Position numbers and translations under genes: made by a program. DNA of 41,078 nucleotides from a virus. Shown in pieces: positions 22,281-30,630 of this stretch (its first letter is position 1; every line of letters begins with the position of its first letter). Below the pieces are notes generated by a model, which was not told the DNA's origin, did no database searches, and saw nothing but the letters and a program-made list of their open reading frames with translations. Location of the stretch: the IMG/VR virus record IMGVR_UViG_3300047551_000963, positions 1 to 41,078 of that record; one strand, written 5' to 3'.

Positions 22281-22612
22281 CTTGTGTGGATACCGATACA
22301 TTCCACGGCTTACGGAGACTTCTCCAACGGGTTGCAGTTGAGGAAGGGCTTCCGCTCCCAAGGGTGTCAGATACTAAAGCCCACAGCGTAATAGTGTGGT
22401 GGCCGAGCCCAATACCGCGTGCGCAGTGTATCCGAGTTGAGATGGATCTGGCCTTCCGCTGGGAAGCAGTGCTCGCATACTGGTACGAGCCATTCCGTAT
22501 GATATATCTCACTCCATTCGCACCCGGAGCCTTGCCAGAAGGAAAAACGCTGGAAGATCTATGCAGGGAAGCCTGTCGAGCTGTCAAAAAGGAATTAGAC
22601 CAGCTAGCCTAG
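22277..22612 (+). CDS. Hypothetical protein, last gene of second accessory block
   Basis: The 111-residue product starts at ATG 22277 (ATGA overlap). It is Trp/Tyr-rich in the middle (VIVWWPSPIP, VLAYWYEPFRMIYL) and helical at the end (TLEDLCREACRAVKKELDQL). GC is lower than in the structural genes. Its end overlaps the tail of the convergent minus-strand gene by nine bases. Confidence 0.6.
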   Translation: MTCVDTDTFHGLRRLLQRVAVEEGLPLPRVSDTKAHSVIVWWPSPIPRAQCIRVEMDLAFRWEAVLAYWYEPFRMIYLTPFAPGALPEGKTLEDLCREACRAVKKELDQLA

Positions 22613-22804
22613 CCTCCTTGGCGGCGGCAGGTACTCCTCGGCGGGATCCTCAAGCTCCAGATACGCCCGCAAAGCCTTCCTGTGAACAAAGGACACCGGC
22701 ACCCCCTCCCGCTGCGCCCTCTGCTCCAGCCGGATCCGCTCCGTCTCCTCCACCCGCACAATCAGCCGCTCGATCCGCTTCTCACCCGGTAATTGCTCGC
22801 CCAT
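22604..22804 (-). CDS. Minus-strand ribbon-helix-helix-like regulator
   Basis: The 66-residue protein is one of the only two supported minus-strand genes. It has a central RIERLIVRVEE strand followed by RIRLEQRAQREG and SFVHRKALRAYLEL helices, the Arc/CopG pattern. AAAGGAGGCAAGG precedes its ATG at 22804. It diverges from the head operon and its promoter overlaps the forward promoter, so it may regulate both. Confidence 0.65.
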   Translation of the reverse strand: MGEQLPGEKRIERLIVRVEETERIRLEQRAQREGVPVSFVHRKALRAYLELEDPAEEYLPPPRRLG

Positions 22805-22835
22805 CCTTGCCTCCTTTCGTTGTCTGACACGCCTT

Positions 22836-22864
22836 ATTTTGACGTATCCCGCCCGTGTTGTCTA
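22836..22864 (-). promoter_or_regulatory. Candidate promoter of the minus-strand regulator
   Basis: On the minus strand TAGACA (complement of 22859-22864) and CAAAAT (complement of 22836-22841) are 17 bases apart, upstream of the ATG at 22804. It physically overlaps the opposing forward promoter. Confidence 0.45.
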
Positions 22865-22868
22865 CCCT
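22839..22868 (+). promoter_or_regulatory. Candidate promoter of the protease/capsid operon
   Basis: TTGACG (22839-22844) and TACCCT (22863-22868) are 18 bases apart, preceding the start at 22921. Two GTTGTCT direct repeats (22819-22825 and 22857-22863) flank it and could be regulator sites. Confidence 0.5.
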
Positions 22869-22920
22869 ACAAGCAGCGCACACCCTATTCGTGTCTCCAG
22901 TGCGCTTTTTTGGAGGGCTC

Positions 22921-24552
22921 ATGTCTCGCATCCTGCTTCTCGACGTCGCAGCCACCACAGACAGGCTTGAGCCTGTCACGGAATTCCTGCTCTTCCGCTT
23001 CGGCGTCAACGAGACGACCCAGGGACCGATCACTTTGGACGAGGCAGCAGCCCGGAAGGTGATGGCGGCATACGAGAAGCGGACGAAGGCCAGAAACGGC
23101 GATCTGGATATCGACTTCTTCCACCTGTCGCGGAAGGAGAATGCCCGGCTCGAGGATCGGCGCTCGGCTGGCCGATGCAAGCTGGAGCTTCGCAGCGACG
23201 GCATCTGGTGCACGGACATCCGACCCACCGCCGAAGCCCGCGCTATGCTCGAGGCTGATCAGGTCCGCAGCTACTCCCCCGTCGTGAGCGTGTCAAGCAA
23301 GGGCGTCCTGCTCGAGGTGCTCCAGTTGAGCCTTACGAACATCCCCGCGATGGACGACGCTGGCTTGCTGGCCGCTGAGGAGGAGCTTGACAACGCCCTC
23401 CTGCTGAGCGTGACACCCTTCCAGAGCCTGCCCGTGTACGAGGGCGCTACCTGGGATGGGCGGGCAGCAGATGAGCGGGTCCGCAAGTTCTACTCGAGCG
23501 ACGGCAGCGGCGATCTGGGCAAGGTGGACATGGCACGCTACCGGAAAGCCTTCGTCTTCTTCGACGGGGATGCCCCGGAGGCGATCAGCCGCTACAAGGG
23601 GCAGGTGCTCGATGTCCAGGACGTCGGCAATGGCCCTGAGCTTGTCGTCAGCAAGCGGGCTGTCCAGACCCTCGGCGCCATCATGCAAGGCTCGAGGGGC
23701 GGCATCAACGTTTCCGATTCTGATCGCGAGAAGGGCAAGGCAGTGCTTGCCCGCTACTACAAACTATTTGGCGCGGTCGCCCCCTGGGACCGTCAGGAGA
23801 AGCAGATGCAAACAACCCCCAGGGTTGAACTTCAGCTCGAGCAGGCCCAGTGGGCCAACGAGATGCGCGATATGTTGCGCAAGGCGATCGGTTACCGCTT
23901 CGGCGATCACGCTTATATCGACGACTGGAGCGCCGAAAAAGTGCGCGTGTGCGTCTATCACGAAGACAAGCCGGGGACGCAGATGTTCGAGATCCCCTAC
24001 ACCATTGACGCTGGCCGGATCCTGCTCGGAGAGCCGGTCGAGGTCAGGGTGTCCTACGTGCCCGTCGCTGCAGCCGCCGAGACGATGGCGATGCAGGAGC
24101 GGCTCAGCGCAGCCCATACCCGGCTTCTGGAGCTCACGGGCAAGTCTTCCACCTCGGAGGCGCTCGTGATGCTGGAGGCGCTCGCCCGCAGCGCAGCCAA
24201 GACCGAGACGCTTGAGACCCGGCTGCGCACGCTGGAGGAGGACCGGTTCAGCGTCGCCCGCGCTGCCCAGATCGACGCCGCCAAGCGTGCAGGCAAATGG
24301 ACGCTGGCGCTCGAGCAGCAGGGAGACCGGCTGGCAGGGATGGCTCAGCGCCTTGGCGAGGATCGGGTCAAGGCGCTCGAGACCCACTGGGGCGCCGCAT
24401 CTGTCGTGATCGCTCCGGGCGGGGAGCGACAGGCGCAGCACCAGATCTCGTTGAGTGAGGCAGAGGAATCCACTGCCCAGCAGGTCGCCAAGCTGACCGG
24501 AAAGCCGGTCGAGGCGGTTCGCAAAACCATTCTCGAGCAGAAGACTCGATAA
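22921..24552 (+). CDS. Mu gpI-like head protease fused to scaffold
   Basis: The 543-residue product has an N-terminal Mu I-like protease region: LDIDFFHLSRKENARL, WCTDIRPTAEARAML, VRSYSPVVSV and LSLTNIPAMDDAG. A middle domain (WDGRAADERVRKFY, YRKAFVFFDG, RYKGQVLDVQDVGNG, MQGSRGGINV) resembles a module found in several phage protease or capsid-region proteins. The C-terminal ~170 residues are charged and helical, as expected for an internal scaffold. ATG 22921 follows GGAGGG; an in-frame ATG at 22855 would start inside the promoter. It probably cuts scaffold and itself during head maturation. Confidence 0.82.
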   Translation: MSRILLLDVAATTDRLEPVTEFLLFRFGVNETTQGPITLDEAAARKVMAAYEKRTKARNGDLDIDFFHLSRKENARLEDRRSAGRCKLELRSDGIWCTDIRPTAEARAMLEADQVRSYSPVVSVSSKGVLLEVLQLSLTNIPAMDDAGLLAAEEELDNALLLSVTPFQSLPVYEGATWDGRAADERVRKFYSSDGSGDLGKVDMARYRKAFVFFDGDAPEAISRYKGQVLDVQDVGNGPELVVSKRAVQTLGAIMQGSRGGINVSDSDREKGKAVLARYYKLFGAVAPWDRQEKQMQTTPRVELQLEQAQWANEMRDMLRKAIGYRFGDHAYIDDWSAEKVRVCVYHEDKPGTQMFEIPYTIDAGRILLGEPVEVRVSYVPVAAAAETMAMQERLSAAHTRLLELTGKSSTSEALVMLEALARSAAKTETLETRLRTLEEDRFSVARAAQIDAAKRAGKWTLALEQQGDRLAGMAQRLGEDRVKALETHWGAASVVIAPGGERQAQHQISLSEAEESTAQQVAKLTGKPVEAVRKTILEQKTR

Positions 24553-24562
24553 TTAGGAGGTT

Positions 24563-25675
24563 ATGATGTCCGCACAGACGGAAGGCCGGGATCCCGGTCG
24601 TGTAGGTAGTGATGCGATCCCGGTGCGACCCTCGCAGGCGCTGCCTGTCGCGGCTTCCACGGTGATCTATGGGGGCTCGCTGTTCTTTGTGAATTCCAGT
24701 GGTTACGCCACGGCGACCAGCCCCGACCAGACGATGACGTGTGTCGGGTACGCCGAGAACGACGTGGACAACAGCACCGGCGCGGCTGGCGATAAGACAA
24801 TCGTTCCCCGGATCGGCGCCATCAAGCTGGCCAACAGCAGCAGCGGGGATGCCATCTCCGCCGACGACGTGGGCAAGCTCGCCTACGCCGCCGACAATCA
24901 GACGGCAGCGCTCACCAGCGCCAGCGTCACCCGCCCCGCCATCGGCCCGATCCTCGGGATGGACGGATCGCAGGTGGTCGTGCTGGCAGGCTTCCCCGGC
25001 AACCGGGCGCTTCAGACGCTCGAGGCGGTGCAGCCAATCGACGCGGACCTTACCGCGCTGGCAGCCCTTTCCAGCACCGGTCTGATTGCCCGGACTGGTA
25101 GCGGAACCTTCTCTGAGCGCACCCTGACTGCCCCAGCTGCCGGGATCACCGTCAGCAACGGCAACGGCGTCAGCGGCAACCCCACCCTTGCGCTGGCCAA
25201 CGATCTGGCCGCCTACGAGGGGCTGGCTGCCACTGGACTGGTGGCACGCACCGCTGACGGCGCAGCTTCCGCACGCACCCTGACCGCCGCATCCGCCCGC
25301 GTGACCATCACCAACGGCGATGGCGTCAGCGGCAACCCCACCATCGAAGTGCCCAGCGGCATCCTCGAGGTGGCCGACCCCGGCACTGGCCAGGCGATCC
25401 CGGTGACGGGTTCCGCCTACATCGGCTTCACCATCGCTGGCAGCGAGACCGGCACGCTGGCCATCCCGACGTTCATCGGGCAGACGCTTGAGCTCAATTG
25501 CGACACCTACACCAGTGGCAGCCGGGCTGTGACGTGCGCTCAGGCGATCAATCAGGCGGGCAACACCGTGATGACGTTCGGGGCTGCTCGGGACTTCATC
25601 GTACTGCGTGCGGTCAAGGTAGGCGGGTCACTCCGATGGCAGGTTGCCTATAACGACGGCGTGGCGCTCAGCTAA
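24563..25675 (+). CDS. Head decoration protein fused to fibre-like repeats
   Basis: The 370-residue product starts at ATG 24563 after AGGAGG (a second ATG follows directly). Residues ~1-155 look like a head decoration protein (YGGSLFFVNSSGYATATS, VGYAENDVDNSTG, ISADDVGKLAYAADN). From ~158 two ~54-residue repeats follow (ALSSTGLIARTGSGT... and GLAATGLVARTADGA..., each ending NGxGVSGNPT), a pattern typical of tail fibres. The C-terminal part is beta-rich. The gene lies just before the major capsid gene, the usual decoration position. The fibre-like extension may project from the capsid. Confidence 0.7.
   Translation: MMSAQTEGRDPGRVGSDAIPVRPSQALPVAASTVIYGGSLFFVNSSGYATATSPDQTMTCVGYAENDVDNSTGAAGDKTIVPRIGAIKLANSSSGDAISADDVGKLAYAADNQTAALTSASVTRPAIGPILGMDGSQVVVLAGFPGNRALQTLEAVQPIDADLTALAALSSTGLIARTGSGTFSERTLTAPAAGITVSNGNGVSGNPTLALANDLAAYEGLAATGLVARTADGAASARTLTAASARVTITNGDGVSGNPTIEVPSGILEVADPGTGQAIPVTGSAYIGFTIAGSETGTLAIPTFIGQTLELNCDTYTSGSRAVTCAQAINQAGNTVMTFGAARDFIVLRAVKVGGSLRWQVAYNDGVALS
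25166..25342 (+). repeat. Direct repeat in the decoration protein gene
   Basis: A 21-base identical segment occurs at 25166-25186 and 25322-25342, marking the GVSGNPT ends of the two protein repeats 156 bases apart. It reflects internal duplication of the fibre-like module. Confidence 0.7.
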
Positions 25676-25681
25676 TCATTT

Positions 25682-25695
25682 GCGGCTGACGCCGC
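25682..25695 (+). promoter_or_regulatory. Hairpin just upstream of the capsid ribosome site
   Basis: GCGGC (25682-25686) and GCCGC (25691-25695) pair around a TGAC loop, immediately before GGAGG at 25697-25701. It may be an RNA-stabilising or processing element for the highly expressed capsid message. Confidence 0.35.
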
Positions 25696-25705
25696 TGGAG
25701 GAATT

Positions 25706-26644
25706 ATGGCAGTGCAAGTAACGCAGGCGCTGATTGATCAGCTTTTTTCGGTCACCAAGCGGACGCTGTTGGATGTTGCGCGGGACTACCAGCCTCAGTT
25801 CTCTGGGCTGTACTCCTTTGAGCAGAGCGAGGGTGCGCAGTCCACCTACCCGGTTATTGCTGCTGTGGCAGCCATGCAGCGCCTTGGGGGCAGCCCCGAG
25901 TATCGGGACATGTTTCTGAAGGGATTGACGCTGGTCAACGGGGAGCCCTACGTGGACTTTCAGGCGATCAAGCGCAAGGACGTCGAGCAGCAGAAGTCGA
26001 TGTCGTACCTCGACACCATCGCCAGAACGCAGGCGATTGCAGCGAAGGCGCTCGAGGATGACATCATCGTCGGGCTGCTGCAGGCGGGTGCTTCCACCGT
26101 GTGGGGACCGGACGGCAAGAATTTCTTCGCCACCGACCACCCCAACAGCCCCAACGGGCTGGTCAGCGGGCACTGGTCCAACCTGAAGACCGGTACAGCG
26201 CTCAGCGCTGCCAACTTCGAGACCGTGCTGGCAGAGCTGGAGTCCCGAGTGGGTTGGACTGGCCGCTCGATGAACTTCCGGGGCGGCTTCGAGTTGATCG
26301 TGGCACCCCAGAAGCGGGCCATCGCCAAGCGGATCTGTGAGGCGGAGATGTCCAGCGATCCCGGTGTTTCCACCGCAGGCGGGAACACCAACATCAATAA
26401 GGACGCCGCCAAGGTCCGCGTCTGCCGAGCACTCTCCGGCGAGCCCGATGTTTGGTATCTGGCTGCCACCGGCGAGCCGGTCAAGCCCTTCGTGATCCAG
26501 GAATGGGCGCCGCTCGAAATGACCTGGCAGACCAGCCCGGACAACGATAGCGTGTTTGAAAAGGAAGAGTACCGCGCCAAGGTCCGCCGTGGTGTTGAGG
26601 GCGGGTATCTGGATCCGCACTACATCACCCGCTGCTCGGCGTAA
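25706..26644 (+). CDS. Major capsid protein, Mu gpT-like
   Basis: The 312-residue product shows Mu-type major head features: an N-terminal helix (ALIDQLFSVTKRTLLDVARD), GKNFFATDHPNSP, a central NFRGGFELIVAP strand and a C-terminal KPFVIQEWAPLEM / NDSVFEKEEYRAKVRRG / GGYLDPHYITR pattern. The length is normal for the family. ATG 25706 follows GGAGGAATT. It should form the HK97-fold icosahedral shell together with the decoration protein encoded upstream. Confidence 0.88.
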   Translation: MAVQVTQALIDQLFSVTKRTLLDVARDYQPQFSGLYSFEQSEGAQSTYPVIAAVAAMQRLGGSPEYRDMFLKGLTLVNGEPYVDFQAIKRKDVEQQKSMSYLDTIARTQAIAAKALEDDIIVGLLQAGASTVWGPDGKNFFATDHPNSPNGLVSGHWSNLKTGTALSAANFETVLAELESRVGWTGRSMNFRGGFELIVAPQKRAIAKRICEAEMSSDPGVSTAGGNTNINKDAAKVRVCRALSGEPDVWYLAATGEPVKPFVIQEWAPLEMTWQTSPDNDSVFEKEEYRAKVRRGVEGGYLDPHYITRCSA

Positions 26645-26662
26645 GCTCGACAAGGAGCCGCA

Positions 26663-27418
26663 TTGAGTCGCTACGCCTCCATCATGGACTTCGAGACGCT
26701 GGGACTGCCTGCTGCTGCTACGGCAGTGGTAGCAGCCCAGCGTCTGCCCATCCTTGATTCGGTCAGCGACGATGCGGATATGTTTCTACCGGCGCGCTAT
26801 ACCCTCCCCGTGTACGCCAGTGTCCGACCCGTCGCACCTTATCGAATTGCTGGCAGTGCGGGGACGGGCGGTATAACGGCGGCAGCGACAACCGGCGCCA
26901 CATTCACTGAAGCCATCGGCATCAAGGTGGAGGTGCTGACCACCGGCGCCTCTGGCGTCGCTACAGCCCGAATCAGTACGGATTCGGGTGAAACGTGGGG
27001 GGATACCTTCACGATCACAGCGGGGGCGCTGGTGCATCCAGTCGGCGTCACCCTGACATTTACAGCCGGGACTTGGGTGGATGGCGACGTGTTCCAGATC
27101 CCGGTAAACTTCGGTGCTCTGACAAAGCTGGTGGTCAAGATCGGTGTCTTTCTGGTGCTCGAGCGGCGTGGCTTCGATTCGGATGCATCCTACGCATCGG
27201 CCAAGTCTGCGCATGACCGTGCGCTGAAGATGCTGGAGGGATTGCCGAGCAATAAGATTGAGCTGAACCTGACGGACTCCAGCCCTTCGGTCAACGAAGG
27301 CGGCTTCTTCTACTCCCCCGAAACGGAATCGAGCGGAGACCGGCGCTGGGATTCGGTGATGGGGCGACAAGCCCGCACGCAGCCTTCCACCGCCAGCGGC
27401 GAGGAGGATATCTGGTGA
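26663..27418 (+). CDS. Mu gp36-like head-tail connector protein with beta-rich insertion
   Basis: The 251-residue product starts at TTG 26663 after AAGGAG; ATG 26684 is an alternative. The ends match the gp36 / DUF1320 connector pattern: DADMFLPARYTLPV near the start and SYASAKSAHDRALKMLEGL after residue ~170. In between, residues ~62-152 form a Gly/Thr-rich beta module (IKVEVLTTGASGVATARI, STDSGETWGDTF, TLTFTAGTWVDGDVF) absent from ordinary family members. The same module appears in the tail sheath gene at 28654. Confidence 0.65.
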   Translation: MSRYASIMDFETLGLPAAATAVVAAQRLPILDSVSDDADMFLPARYTLPVYASVRPVAPYRIAGSAGTGGITAAATTGATFTEAIGIKVEVLTTGASGVATARISTDSGETWGDTFTITAGALVHPVGVTLTFTAGTWVDGDVFQIPVNFGALTKLVVKIGVFLVLERRGFDSDASYASAKSAHDRALKMLEGLPSNKIELNLTDSSPSVNEGGFFYSPETESSGDRRWDSVMGRQARTQPSTASGEEDIW

Positions 27419-27963
27419 GCAATCGAGAAGCCACGCTGAGAGCACAAGCCCTCGTCGCAGCCTTCGGGCAGTTGGCTGGGGCGGGCAAGATCAAGCTCCA
27501 GAAGCAACTCGGCGAAACCTCTATCGCTCAGGCTGCGCTCGGGATTCGGCGCAGCGAGAATCCCTACGGCGATCCGTTCGCCCCGCTCACCAGCCGCACC
27601 GGCATCCCTCTCCGGGACACCGGCAACAATATCCAGCGCTCGTGGACGGCTGGGCAAGAGACCCCCACGAGCTTCGTCTTCGGCAGCCGCTTCAAATACT
27701 TGGCGACTCACCAGTACGGCGCGGTGATTGTCCCGAGACGAGCCCCAGCCCTCCGATTCAGTGTGGCAGGCGCCCCCAAGCAAAAATCGGGGCGCTGGAA
27801 AGCCAGTAGCCATGTGGTTTACGCGCTGCGTGTCGTCATCCCCCGGCGGCAGATGGTCCCTGAAATGGACACCGGGGGGCTAGGACCACGCTGGACCCGC
27901 GCATTCGAGCGCACGATCCGGGCGTACCTGCAGAAACTGCTCGCCCCAGCTGGGGGCCAGTGA
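27415..27963 (+). CDS. Mu gpG-like virion morphogenesis protein
   Basis: The 182-residue product starts at GTG 27415 overlapping the previous stop (GTGA). The sequence shows the family pattern: PLRDTGNNIQRSW, FVFGSRFKYLATHQYGAVI, then VPRRAPALRFS. C-terminal RTIRAYLQKLL is basic and helical. In Mu, gpG acts in tail completion or head-tail joining. Confidence 0.78.
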   Translation: MSNREATLRAQALVAAFGQLAGAGKIKLQKQLGETSIAQAALGIRRSENPYGDPFAPLTSRTGIPLRDTGNNIQRSWTAGQETPTSFVFGSRFKYLATHQYGAVIVPRRAPALRFSVAGAPKQKSGRWKASSHVVYALRVVIPRRQMVPEMDTGGLGPRWTRAFERTIRAYLQKLLAPAGGQ

Positions 27964-28493
27964 TGGGCGTCTATGCCTCCTTCGAGCTGGTCCGGGCGCT
28001 CGTCGTCGCTGCGGTGCCGACCGTCACGATGGAGCTGACGGCGGAGGCCAAACAATTCCACGGCGCGCCCCCTCGCGTGGTCTGGTATTTGCCTGAGCCC
28101 GGTCAAGAGTCGCTCGAGGTGGCGCAGGTAGGCCCAGGGGCACGGCCCACTGACCTGCATCAGGGCGTCCTGCTCGCTCGGCGGGTCACCTGTCAGATCC
28201 ACTGCTGGATGGCGGGCACGATGGACGCCCGCAACGTGGAAGTGTGCGACGACAACGAAGACCCGGCGGTGGGCGCTGTCTGGCTGCCCGGCATCGTCAT
28301 GTCCTGCATGCGTGCGGGGCTGACGAACGTGCGCTTTGGGCGAGGCGGCTTTCTTGAGCGCAGCATGGGGAATCTGGGATTTGCTTACGTCTTCGAGATC
28401 TCGCTGGACTATCCGGTCTACAGGCTGAAAACCAATCAGGCGGTGCTCGTCGAGAGCGCGGCCATTACAAATCGAGGAGTCACGATCACATGA
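27963..28493 (+). CDS. Mu gp37-like tail terminator candidate
   Basis: The 176-residue product starts at ATG 27963 (TGATG overlap); GTG 27960 would add one residue. It has the size and place of Mu gp37-type proteins, between gpG and the sheath. Pattern: helix SFELVRALVVAAVP, then LLARRVTCQIHCWM and C-terminal NLGFAYVFEISLDYPVYR strands. The family is assigned mostly from order. Confidence 0.6.
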   Translation: MGVYASFELVRALVVAAVPTVTMELTAEAKQFHGAPPRVVWYLPEPGQESLEVAQVGPGARPTDLHQGVLLARRVTCQIHCWMAGTMDARNVEVCDDNEDPAVGAVWLPGIVMSCMRAGLTNVRFGRGGFLERSMGNLGFAYVFEISLDYPVYRLKTNQAVLVESAAITNRGVTIT

Positions 28494-28657
28494 GCGAGAC
28501 CCAGCAGCAGCCCGAGGCGCAGCCCTCGGCGGAGCACCAGACCGGCTACACGGGGCACGCGTACCCGTGGATGACCGACCCAAAGGCGGCGAAAGCCGAG
28601 CGCAGCCCCCGGCACCTTCCGCCGATGATGCGGCGCAAGAAGGGAGGTAAGCGATGA
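28490..28657 (+). CDS. Small basic protein upstream of tail sheath
   Basis: The 55-residue frame starts at ATG 28490 (ATGA overlap with the previous stop) and ends with TGA at 28655-28657 overlapping the sheath ATG at 28654. The N-terminus is Gln/Glu-rich, the C-terminus basic (MMRRKKGGKR). The coupled overlaps at both ends argue that it is translated. Mu has a small gene (gp38) in the same position before the sheath. Confidence 0.65.
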   Translation: MSETQQQPEAQPSAEHQTGYTGHAYPWMTDPKAAKAERSPRHLPPMMRRKKGGKR

Positions 28658-30147
28658 GCGCGACACCCATCACAGCCACAGTCCAGACCGGACCTCGTGC
28701 AGCGCTTCCCGTCAGCAACGCCACGCTGGTTATCGGCGCAGCGTCGGCTGGCACAGACAACGCCATCGTGAAGATCTCCAGCACGTCAGAGCTTCTGGAG
28801 GAGTTCGCAGCCACCTCGACAGCCCCCGGCCCGCTGTGCCATTGTGCAGCGCTGTACCTCAGCATCACGGGCCAGCCCGTGTACTGCATGAGGATCAACG
28901 ACAGCGTGGCCGCCACGATGGGCAGCGTCACGAAGACCGCAGCGGGCTCGACCAACGGCACTGTCGCCAACAACAGCAGCGTCCCTGTCGATGCCTTCTC
29001 GGTGATCGTGGAGATCCTGAGCACCGGCACCGTGGCGGCGGGCACGTTCACATACCGCTACTCCCTTGACGGCGGCGACAACTACACCGGCACGATCACT
29101 GGCCCAACGCATGCCAGCGGGTCAGCCAGTGCGTCCCTGGGCACCACCGGCATCTCGATCACGTTCGCGGACGGCTCGAGCCCCACAGGATTCACAGACG
29201 GCGATCTGTTCACGTTCACGACCAGCGCACCGGGCTGGGGCACGTCTGACTTGCAGGCAGCGCTCGACGCATTCATCTCGAGCGAATACCGCATCCGGCG
29301 CATCCACGTCGTCGGCGTGAGCTCCAGCACGATCCACGCTGCCATCATCACCCGGCTGGCTACTGCCTTTGCCGGGTACAAGTACACCCGCGTGATCGAG
29401 GAGACCGACGACCAGACCGGCGGGGAATCCGTCTCCGGCTGGGCGAATAGCGTGCTCGTGGACTACGCCAGCGCCAGCAATCGCACGGTGGTCGCAGCGG
29501 GCTGGATTGAGGCATCGCTGGTGCTCAACCAGGATAGCCTGGCGCTTCAGCTTCGGCGGCCCGTAGCATGGACCATCGGCCCCCGTCAGGCAGCCATCGA
29601 CGTCAGTGAGGACGCCGGGGCGGTGAAGGATGGTGCACTGACCGGCATCGTCGTCTCCGACGTCTACCCGTTCGCACAGGACGGCAGGCTTTATACCGGC
29701 TACGAGGGGCGGGGCTATACCTACGCCCAGAGCTACCTCGGGCGCTCGGGCGTCTATTGTGCTGGCGCTTTCACCCGCTCAGACTCGGCTGACGCCTCGC
29801 ACCGGCTTGCCCACGGGCAGGTTCTCGATGTGCTGCTGGAAACGATGTACGACCAGTTGCTCGAGTATATCAATACCAACGTCCCGGCCAACAGCGACGG
29901 GACCATCGAGGAGAGCGCGGCGGCGTCCATCGAGGCGCAGCTTAACTCGGCTGTTGAGCAGACCGTGGTCAACGTGAGCCCGCAGCGTATCAGCCCGAGC
30001 TCAAGCCGCAGCTACTGCGTGGTAGACCGGGCGAACGTGATCGCCACCACGCGCCAGCTACGGGTCACGCTGGCTTACCAGCAGCGCCCCTTCGTTGACT
30101 CTGTGGCGCTTTTCGTTTCCCAAACCCTTTCCGTGCCCGTGGCATAA
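28654..30147 (+). CDS. Tail sheath protein (Mu gpL-like)
   Basis: The 497-residue product forms the contractile sheath. An N-terminal ATLVIGAASAGTDNAIVKI segment and C-terminal features such as GRLYTGYEGRGYTYAQSYL, DVLLETMYDQLLEYIN, RSYCVVDRANVIATTRQLRVTLAYQQR fit contractile sheath proteins. Residues ~105-192 hold a beta-rich module (VIVEILSTGTVAAGTFTY, YSLDGGDNYTG, FTDGDLFTFTT) similar to the insertion in the gp36-like protein. Its presence shows a myovirus-type tail. Confidence 0.85.
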   Translation: MSATPITATVQTGPRAALPVSNATLVIGAASAGTDNAIVKISSTSELLEEFAATSTAPGPLCHCAALYLSITGQPVYCMRINDSVAATMGSVTKTAAGSTNGTVANNSSVPVDAFSVIVEILSTGTVAAGTFTYRYSLDGGDNYTGTITGPTHASGSASASLGTTGISITFADGSSPTGFTDGDLFTFTTSAPGWGTSDLQAALDAFISSEYRIRRIHVVGVSSSTIHAAIITRLATAFAGYKYTRVIEETDDQTGGESVSGWANSVLVDYASASNRTVVAAGWIEASLVLNQDSLALQLRRPVAWTIGPRQAAIDVSEDAGAVKDGALTGIVVSDVYPFAQDGRLYTGYEGRGYTYAQSYLGRSGVYCAGAFTRSDSADASHRLAHGQVLDVLLETMYDQLLEYINTNVPANSDGTIEESAAASIEAQLNSAVEQTVVNVSPQRISPSSSRSYCVVDRANVIATTRQLRVTLAYQQRPFVDSVALFVSQTLSVPVA

Positions 30148-30157
30148 GGAGGCTTCG

Positions 30158-30610
30158 ATGCCGCTTCTTAACGGACGACACCACGATTGGGTGTCCCTGA
30201 ATCTGATTCTGCCGTCTATCGGGCAGCGCCCCATGACCATTCAATCGGTCACGTACCCGGCGCATACAGTCGAAGCCCCTGACGTGCACGGAAACGGGAG
30301 CAAGCCCATCGGATACACACGGGGGCAATACTCGGTCGAGGGGCTGGAGGTGGAATTCATCGCCAGCGAGTGGGATGCAATCCGCACGATCCTCGGCCCG
30401 GGCTATATGATGACCGCCCGGCTGCCGATCACCATCGTCTATATCGACACCGGACTGACCGCCCGAAAGGACGAGTTCATCGACTGCAAGATCACGGTCG
30501 AGGGGCAGGCGATCTCGATGGGCACGGACGCCTTAAAAACGAAGGTGACCTTCAAACCCTCGGAAATGATCCTTAACGGCGTGCCAGCCGTGCTGGCGAT
30601 TACCGCTTAA
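30158..30610 (+). CDS. Tail tube protein candidate
   Basis: The 150-residue product starts at ATG 30158 after AAGGAGG and follows the sheath directly, as tube genes do. The beta-rich pattern (MPLLNGRHHDWVSLNLI, YSVEGLEVEFIASEWDAI, ITVEGQAISMGTDALKTKVTFKP) fits Mu gpM-type tube proteins. Assignment relies on size and gene order as much as sequence. Confidence 0.75.
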   Translation: MPLLNGRHHDWVSLNLILPSIGQRPMTIQSVTYPAHTVEAPDVHGNGSKPIGYTRGQYSVEGLEVEFIASEWDAIRTILGPGYMMTARLPITIVYIDTGLTARKDEFIDCKITVEGQAISMGTDALKTKVTFKPSEMILNGVPAVLAITA

Positions 30611-30630
30611 TCAGCAGAAGGAGACACGAA

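Noticed and set aside
25676-26653. 325-codon minus-strand open frame opposite the capsid gene
   Set aside because: It is in exact codon register with the capsid gene, a frequent artefact in GC-rich DNA; the protein is His/Arg/Leu-rich with no motif, and no ribosome site was seen. The same register holds for the endonuclease, but that one has recognisable motifs.
27819-29051. 410-codon minus-strand open frame opposite gpG-like, gp37-like and sheath genes
   Set aside because: It spans three well-supported plus-strand genes, and its composition is low-complexity Ala/Arg/Ser/Pro.
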